NCBI RefSeq assembly: GCF_016632335.1
Contig: NZ_JAEPBG010000021.1
Location: 20,468-84,467, forward strand
Length of the DNA stretch: 64,000 bases
Direction: 5' to 3'
DNA from: Noviherbaspirillum pedocola
GTDB lineage: Bacteria; Pseudomonadota; Gammaproteobacteria; Burkholderiales; Burkholderiaceae_D
Shown: positions 58,779 through 64,000 of the stretch, piece by piece
Position numbering within the stretch: position 1 is the stretch's first letter
How the letters are laid out: the number at the start of each line of letters is the position of its first letter
Position numbers and translations under genes: made by a program
Notes under the pieces: generated by a model
What the model was told of the DNA's origin: nothing
Databases searched by the model: none
The model's input: only the letters and a program-made list of their open reading frames with translations

Positions 58779-61700
58779 ATGAATATCTCGCGCTTCTGCA
58801 TAGACCGCCCCATCTTTGCTTCGGTGATCTCGATCGTGATCACGCTTGCCGGCGCAGTCGCGATGTTCGGCCTGCCGATTGCGCAGTATCCGGACATCAC
58901 GCCGCCGCAGATCACTGTCTCCGCGACCTATCCCGGCGCGAATGCCGAGGTCGTCGCCAATAATGTCGCCGCGCCGATCGAGCAGCAGGTCAACGGCGCG
59001 GACCGCATGATCTACATGAACTCCTCGAGTTCCTCGACCGGCAACATGACGCTGAATGTGTTCTTCGAGATCGGCACCGACCCCGAGCTGGCCCAGGTCG
59101 ACGTGCAGAATCGGGTGAATCTGGCATTGCCACAGGTGCCGAGCGCGGTGCAGGCCCAGGGCATACAGGTGCAGAAGAAGTCATCGGCCTTCATGATGGT
59201 GATCGCGGTGTATTCGCCGGCCAATCGCTTCGACCCCGTCTACGTGGCCAACTATGCCAACCTGTATGTGCTCGATGAGTTGAAGCGCATCCCGGGCGCC
59301 AACCAGACTGCCATCTTCGGCACGCCGGATTATGCGATGCGCATCTGGCTGCGCCCGGACCGCATGGCGCAGCTCGGCATCACCGCGAGCGAAGTGCAGA
59401 AAGCGGTGCAGGCGCAGAACGAGCAGTACGCGGTGGGCCGGGTGGGGCAGTCGCCGACCGGCACGCCGGTCGAGCAATCCTTTGCCGTCACCACCACCGG
59501 GCGGCTGACCGATCCGGCCGAGTTCGAAAACATTATCATCCGTGCCGAGAACGGCGGCGCGTCGCTGGTGCGGCTGAAGGATATCGGCCGCGCCGAGCTC
59601 GGGCAAAAGGATTATTCGATCCGTAGCAGCTTCCAGGGCAAGCCGGCAACGATGATCGCGGTGTACCAGCAGCCAGGCGCGAATGCGCTCGACGTGTCGA
59701 AGCAGGTCACGGCCGCGCTTGCGCAATTGAAGAAGTCCTTCCCGGAGGGCCTGGAATACTCGGTCGTGATGGATACCACCAAGTTCACCAAGGCGTCGAT
59801 CGACGACGTCGTGAAAACCTTCTTCGAGGCGCTGGTGCTGGTGGTGATCGTGGTCTACCTGTTCCTGCAGAACCTGCGCGCGACGCTGATACCGGTGCTG
59901 GCGGTGCCGGTGTCCATCGTCGGCACCTTCATCGGCATGTCCCTGCTCGGCTTCTCGATCAACATGCTCACGCTGTTCGGCATGGTGCTGGCCATTGGCA
60001 TCGTGGTCGATGACGCGATCGTGGTCATCGAGAACGTCGAGCGCAACATGCATGAACATCATCTCGATCCGAAGGAAGCGGCCAAGCGGGCCATGGACGA
60101 GGTGGCCGGTCCGGTGGTGGCGATCGTGCTGGTGCTGTGCGCGGTGTTCGTTCCGGTCGCTTTCCTGTCCGGCATCACCGGCCAGATGTACAAGCAGTTC
60201 GCGATCACGATCGCGATTTCGGTGGTTATCTCGGGCCTGGTCGCGCTGACCCTGTCGCCGGCACTGGCGGCCATCCTGCTGAAGCCGCGGCACGGTCCAA
60301 AGAACCGCTTCTTCCGCTGGTTCGAGCACGCCTTCGAGCGCATGACCGAAGGCTACAGCCGGCAGGTTGCCATGGTAATCAAGCGCACCGGCTTCGCGCT
60401 TTGCCTGTTCGCGATCATGGTGGCAGCGATCGTGCTGATGATGCGCACCGTGCCACGCTCCTTCCTGCCGCCGGAAGACCAGGGCTATCTGCTCGGTGCG
60501 GTGCTCATGCCCGACGCTGCCAGCCTGGACCGTACCGGCGCGGTCGGCGCCAAGGTTTCCGAACATTTCATGAAGGAGGAAGCGGTATCGGGCATTGCGG
60601 TGGTGGATGGCTACAGCCTGCTCGATGTGCAGAACAAGAACAATGCCTCCACTTTCTTCGTCGGCTTCAAGGATTTCGAGAAACGCTATGCCTCGGACAA
60701 GCGCAAGGACGAGAACGCGGCCGCTGTGCTCATGCGCGCGCGTGCCGCGCTGTCCAGCGTCAGGGAAGGGCTGGTCCTTCCGGTGAATCCGCCCTCCATT
60801 CCTGGCCTGGGCACCACCGGCGGCATGGAGATGTGGATACAGAGCCGCGGTGAGAAGACGCCGCAGCAGATGGCCGGCATCGTCGGGCAATATGTTGCCA
60901 AAGCCAAGGGCGCGCCCGAGCTGACCGGCGTGACCTCGACCTTCAACGCCGCTTCGCGCCAGCTGCTGGTGGATGTGGACCGGGAAAAGGCCACGACGCT
61001 GGGCGTGCCGATCGCCGAAGTCTATGGCGCCATGCAGACCATGTTCGGCTCGCTGTATGTGTCGCAGTTCAACAAGTTCAGCCGGCTGTGGCAGGTGATT
61101 CTGCAAGCCGAGCCGAGCTACCGGCTCAAACCCGAGGACCTGGAGCAGATCTATGTCCGGAGCCGCGACGGCTCGATGCTGCCGCTGAAGTCCGTGGTCA
61201 CGACGCGCTATGTCACCGGCCCGGACCTGATGACGCGCTTCAACAACTTCCCGGCGGTGAAAATCACCGCGAGTCCCGCGCCGGGCTACAGCTCGGGCCA
61301 GGCCATCGCCGCGCTGGAACGCATAGGCGCCGAAGTCCTGCCCGAAGACTTCGCGCTGGCCTGGAGCGGCGAAGCCTTCGAGGAAAAGAAATCCGGCAGC
61401 GCGTCGTCCTCGGTATTCATCTTCGGCCTGGTGATGGTGTTCCTGATCCTGGCGGCGCAATACGAGAAATGGTCGCTGCCCATCGGCGTGCTGCTTGCTG
61501 TGCCCTTTGCCCTGTTCGGCGCGCTGGCGGCCATCATGCTGCGCGGCCTGAACAACGATGTGTATTTCCAGATCGGCCTGACGATGTTGGTCGCGCTGGC
61601 GGCAAAGAATGCCATCCTGATCTTTGAATTCGCGGTCATCAACCGACAGGCCGGCATGAGCGTGTACGACGCGGCGATGCGCGCGGCGAAGGAGCGGCTG

Positions 61701-61988
61701 CGTCCTATCGTGATGACTTCGCTGGCCTTCATCCTCGGCTGCGTGCCGCTGGCGATCGCCGTCGGCGCCTCGGCCAACAGCCGGCATTCGATCGGCACCG
61801 GCGTCATCGGCGGCATGCTCGCGGCGACCGTGATCGCGGTGTACTTCATTCCGATGTTCTATCACGCCATCGAAGGCCTGTCCGACCGGCTGAGCCGCAG
61901 GAAGCAGTCGCAGCCGCCGCCTGCGCCGGTGTCCGGAGCCGGCGGACCGGCGCATCCGGTGCCGCATGCCCCCGTTGATGAAAGCTGA
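58779..61988 (+). CDS. RND (HAE1) multidrug efflux permease, AcrB/MexB-type
   Basis: 1069 aa. The ATG at 58779 has AGGAGG 6 bases upstream. The N-terminus MNISRFCIDRPIFASVISIVITLAGAVAM is family-perfect. Proton-relay Asp411-Asp412 stand in GIVVDDAIVVIENVER, equal to AcrB Asp407/408. The second repeat follows in the C-terminal half (from about residue 540) with the conserved RPIVMTSLAFILGCVPLAIA. It is a full-length (about 1050-1070 aa) twelve-helix pump that takes up drugs, dyes or solvents from the inner-membrane leaflet and periplasm. It is co-transcribed with its adaptor and outer-membrane factor. Precise specificity cannot be told from the sequence. Confidence 0.96.
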   Translation: MNISRFCIDRPIFASVISIVITLAGAVAMFGLPIAQYPDITPPQITVSATYPGANAEVVANNVAAPIEQQVNGADRMIYMNSSSSSTGNMTLNVFFEIGTDPELAQVDVQNRVNLALPQVPSAVQAQGIQVQKKSSAFMMVIAVYSPANRFDPVYVANYANLYVLDELKRIPGANQTAIFGTPDYAMRIWLRPDRMAQLGITASEVQKAVQAQNEQYAVGRVGQSPTGTPVEQSFAVTTTGRLTDPAEFENIIIRAENGGASLVRLKDIGRAELGQKDYSIRSSFQGKPATMIAVYQQPGANALDVSKQVTAALAQLKKSFPEGLEYSVVMDTTKFTKASIDDVVKTFFEALVLVVIVVYLFLQNLRATLIPVLAVPVSIVGTFIGMSLLGFSINMLTLFGMVLAIGIVVDDAIVVIENVERNMHEHHLDPKEAAKRAMDEVAGPVVAIVLVLCAVFVPVAFLSGITGQMYKQFAITIAISVVISGLVALTLSPALAAILLKPRHGPKNRFFRWFEHAFERMTEGYSRQVAMVIKRTGFALCLFAIMVAAIVLMMRTVPRSFLPPEDQGYLLGAVLMPDAASLDRTGAVGAKVSEHFMKEEAVSGIAVVDGYSLLDVQNKNNASTFFVGFKDFEKRYASDKRKDENAAAVLMRARAALSSVREGLVLPVNPPSIPGLGTTGGMEMWIQSRGEKTPQQMAGIVGQYVAKAKGAPELTGVTSTFNAASRQLLVDVDREKATTLGVPIAEVYGAMQTMFGSLYVSQFNKFSRLWQVILQAEPSYRLKPEDLEQIYVRSRDGSMLPLKSVVTTRYVTGPDLMTRFNNFPAVKITASPAPGYSSGQAIAALERIGAEVLPEDFALAWSGEAFEEKKSGSASSSVFIFGLVMVFLILAAQYEKWSLPIGVLLAVPFALFGALAAIMLRGLNNDVYFQIGLTMLVALAAKNAILIFEFAVINRQAGMSVYDAAMRAAKERLRPIVMTSLAFILGCVPLAIAVGASANSRHSIGTGVIGGMLAATVIAVYFIPMFYHAIEGLSDRLSRRKQSQPPPAPVSGAGGPAHPVPHAPVDES

Positions 61989-62026
61989 ACCGATGACATC
62001 CGAGCCCCATGAAAGCCGAGGCGCCC

Positions 62027-63484
62027 ATGAGACATGTTCCCGCAAGCCTTCGTTACGCGCTGTTGATGCCCGCCGCCCTGCTTGCCGCCTGCGCCGTCGG
62101 CCCGGACTATCGTCGGCCCGAGCTCCAGGCGCCCGCCAGCTTTCGTTTCGAGGACAAGCAGGCGCAGGATCTGGCCAACACGCCCTGGTGGAATCAGTTC
62201 GACGACGACGTGCTGTCGGAGCTGATCGCCACCGCGCTGCGTGAAAACCGCGATCTCAAGATCGCGGCTGCGCGCGTGGACCAGTTCATCGGCGTGTTGC
62301 GCACCACGCGCTCGGCGCAGTACCCGCAGGTCTCCGCGCTGCTGAATGCGGAACGCTTGCGCGCATCGGAGCAGGGTCTTACGCCGATCCCAAACGGGCG
62401 CGGCGCGACCGACAACCTGTTCGAGGGCTCGCTGTCAGTCAGCTGGGAGCTCGATCTGTTCGGGCGGCTGCGTCGTCAGACTGAAGCCGCGCGCGCGAAT
62501 CTGCTCGCCAGCGAGGAAGGCAGGCGCGCCACGGTGCTGTCGCTGGTGTCCTCGGTCGCGTTGTCCTATGTGAATTTGCGCAGCCTGGACCGGCAACTGG
62601 AGATCGCCAATACCACGGTGGCCAGCCGCGCCGAGTCGCTGCGCATCTTCAGGCGGCGCTTCGAGGGCGGCACTGTTTCCGAACTCGAGCTCACGCAAAG
62701 CCAGGCCGAGTACGAGGACGCGGTGTCGCGGGTGCCGGCGATCGAGGCGCAGATCGGCCAGCAGGAAGATGCGCTGTCGATCCTGCTCGGCCGCGATCCG
62801 GGGCCGATTACGCGTGGCCGCGGGCTGGACAAGCTGGGGCTACCCGCGGTGCCCGCGGGCCTGCCTTCCGATCTGCTGATGCGCCGCCCGGATCTGCGTC
62901 AGGCCGAGCAGAACCTGGTTGCGGCCAATGCGCAGATCGGCGCGGCCCGCGCGCAGTATTTCCCATCGATCTCACTAACCGGGCTGCTGGGTTCGGCCAG
63001 CATCGAACTGTCGGATCTGTTCAGCGGTCCGGCGCGCGCCTGGTCCGTTGCCACCTCGGTGGCGATGCCGATCTTCACCGCCGGCGGCATCGCCGGCCAG
63101 GTCGAGCAGGCCGAGGCGATCCAGCAGCAAACGCTGGAGCAGTATCGCAAGTCGATACAGGTCGCCTTTCAGGAAGTGGATGACAACCTGATTGGCTATC
63201 AGAAGGCGCGGGTGCAGCTCGATTCGCTCGGGCGGCAGGTGGCGACGCTGGACCGGCAGGTGAAGCTGGCGCGCGCGCGCTATGAGAATGGCTACACCAG
63301 CTATATCGAAGTGCTGGATGCCGAGCGCAGCCTGTTCAATGCACAGCTGTCCTATACCCAGACCGGCGCGCTGGTGTTTTCCTCGGTGGTGAATCTGTAC
63401 AAGGCCATGGGCGGCGGCTGGGTCGCGCAGGCCGATACGATGGCGCCGAAGCCGGCGGCGGGGAAGCAGGTGTCGCAGAAGTAG
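62027..63484 (+). CDS. RND outer-membrane factor lipoprotein (NodT/OprM family)
   Basis: 485 aa. I prefer the ATG at 62027 (GAGG 6 bases upstream); an ATG at 62009 would add six residues. The lipoprotein signal ends in LLAACAVG. The OprM family start GPDYRRPELQAP follows, then WWNQFDDDVLSELIATALRENRDLKIAAARV. Two tandem outer-membrane-factor repeats show the ADQ-like coil segments (LDLFGRLRRQTEAARANLLASEEG and FQEVDDNLIGYQKARVQLDSL). It forms the trimeric outer channel of the RND pump. It is the last gene of the operon; no terminator is visible before the repeat DNA at the window end. Confidence 0.94.
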   Translation: MRHVPASLRYALLMPAALLAACAVGPDYRRPELQAPASFRFEDKQAQDLANTPWWNQFDDDVLSELIATALRENRDLKIAAARVDQFIGVLRTTRSAQYPQVSALLNAERLRASEQGLTPIPNGRGATDNLFEGSLSVSWELDLFGRLRRQTEAARANLLASEEGRRATVLSLVSSVALSYVNLRSLDRQLEIANTTVASRAESLRIFRRRFEGGTVSELELTQSQAEYEDAVSRVPAIEAQIGQQEDALSILLGRDPGPITRGRGLDKLGLPAVPAGLPSDLLMRRPDLRQAEQNLVAANAQIGAARAQYFPSISLTGLLGSASIELSDLFSGPARAWSVATSVAMPIFTAGGIAGQVEQAEAIQQQTLEQYRKSIQVAFQEVDDNLIGYQKARVQLDSLGRQVATLDRQVKLARARYENGYTSYIEVLDAERSLFNAQLSYTQTGALVFSSVVNLYKAMGGGWVAQADTMAPKPAAGKQVSQK

Positions 63485-63653
63485 CTTGGGCTGGCAAGCC
63501 AGTCGCTTTCCAGGCCTCTGCGTGCTCTGCCGCATTGGCTGTTATCGCGCTCACCTGCAGTGGCGCAATGCTATGGCTGAGGTGTGTGACGCTTCGGTCC
63601 AGGGCATCCGGCGGCACGTAGGGGCAGCAGGGATAGGTAGGTGGCTTACGTAT

Positions 63654-63900
63654 TCGCCTTTGTCTTTGCCTTTGCCTTTGCCTTTGCTGTTGCTGTTGCC
63701 TTTGCCGTTGTTTTTAATCCCGTTGATCGCGCCGTGCCGTCGATGCCCGGAGCGGGGGGCGGCTAAACTCGCTACGCTGCGCTTCGCTCAAACAGACGCC
63801 GCACCTTTTCCCGCTCCGGGCATCGCCGTCACGGCGCAATCAACGGGGGTTTAAAGGCAACGGCAACGGCAACGGCCAAGACAAAGGCAAAGGCAAAGGC
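63654..63900. repeat. Large imperfect palindrome flanked by complementary hexamer tracts
   Basis: Central arms of about 41-42 bp, 63717-63757 and 63810-63851, are reverse complements with about four mismatches (shared core CGATGCCCGGAGCGGG). They are separated by 52 bases containing CGCTACGCTGCGCTTCGCTC. Outside them the left side (63654-63711) consists of GCCTTT/GCTGTT-type hexamers and the right side (from 63852) of the complementary AAAGGC/AACGGC hexamers. The symmetry therefore extends to well over 200 bp. It lies after the RND operon and is not part of a recognisable gene. Confidence 0.85.
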
Positions 63901-64000
63901 AAAGGCAAAGGCAAAGGCAAAGGCAAAGGCAAAGGCAAAGGCAAAGGCAAAGGCAAAGGCAAAGGCAAAGGCAAAGGCAAAGGCAAAGGCAAAGGCAAAG
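63883..64000 (+). repeat. Perfect (AAAGGC)n microsatellite, open at the window end
   Basis: Nineteen perfect units of AAAGGC plus four bases (AAAG) fill 63883-64000, and the array continues beyond the window. Imperfect units (AACGGC, AAAGAC) precede it. In one frame it would encode alternating Lys-Gly, but no start codon or gene context supports translation here. Confidence 0.97.

Noticed and set aside
59181..62045. 954-codon minus-strand ORF opposite the RND permease
   Set aside because: Antisense shadow; the His/Arg-rich translation has no domain, and the plus-strand gene is a perfect RND match.
62027..63484. Outer-membrane factor as the missing partner of the type I secretion pair
   Set aside because: It is in the RND operon, directly after the pump gene, and belongs to the NodT/OprM lipoprotein type used by RND systems.
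63486..63854. 122-codon plus-strand ORF in the final palindrome region
   Set aside because: Its Leu-Pro-rich part is just the translation of GCCTTT-type hexamers, with no start signal.

Overview
The window looks like chromosomal DNA of a GC-rich Gram-negative betaproteobacterium. I infer Burkholderiales, probably an Oxalobacteraceae-type genome. The grounds are high GC with strong codon bias, a classical Burkholderiales porin, a 3-hydroxybutyrate oligomer hydrolase, a PaoABC-type aldehyde oxidoreductase, a split PqiA, and a HAE1 RND pump whose outer-membrane factor is a NodT-type lipoprotein. I could not search a database, so the taxon is an inference. I recognised no tRNA, rRNA or CRISPR array.

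Layout. 1-7.6 kb: truncated kup (K+ uptake, minus strand), then two large signalling proteins on the plus strand, a PAS-GGDEF-EAL c-di-GMP enzyme and a PAS hybrid histidine kinase with two receiver domains. 7.6-14 kb: metabolic and envelope genes: a small acidic protein, an LLM flavin-dependent oxidoreductase, a Tat-signal SDR, a cytochrome c, and a 3-hydroxybutyrate-oligomer hydrolase lipoprotein ending in a clear rho-independent terminator. 14-32.9 kb: a polymorphic-toxin island. It holds a 5266-codon Rhs/YD-repeat gene (minus strand), a separate C-terminal ORF that looks like its frame-shifted toxin tip, a SUKH-type immunity gene, an inverted kptA gene and a decayed copy of an Rhs core segment. 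32.9-39.3 kb (all minus): histidine kinase plus CBS-domain protein, then the three subunits of a molybdenum aldehyde oxidoreductase. 39.6-45.5 kb: porin, a type I secretion ABC transporter with its HlyD adaptor, and a hipBA locus with an intact antitoxin and a collapsed toxin. 45.8-50.5 kb: lipoprotein carboxylesterase, MFS exporter, and a FixJ-like regulator with its kinase. 50.8-56 kb: one tightly packed envelope gene cluster ending in pqiA(1)-pqiA(2)-pqiB-pqiC. 56-63.5 kb: an AI-2E-family permease and a complete tripartite RND efflux operon. 63.5-64 kb: a large imperfect palindrome flanked by hexanucleotide repeats; a perfect (AAAGGC)n array runs off the window edge.

How the parts work together. 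The pqi genes encode a bridge between inner and outer membrane, and the RND operon encodes a complete drug/solvent efflux channel. The Rhs, toxin-tip and immunity genes form a contact-dependent or intoxication weapon with its self-protection gene. The most unusual points are four. A one-base frame disruption separates the giant Rhs protein from its putative ParB-like toxin domain. An in-frame duplication of about 3.26 kb sits inside the same gene. A decayed Rhs core fragment lies beyond an inverted RNA 2'-phosphotransferase gene. Palindrome-plus-hexamer DNA closes the window.
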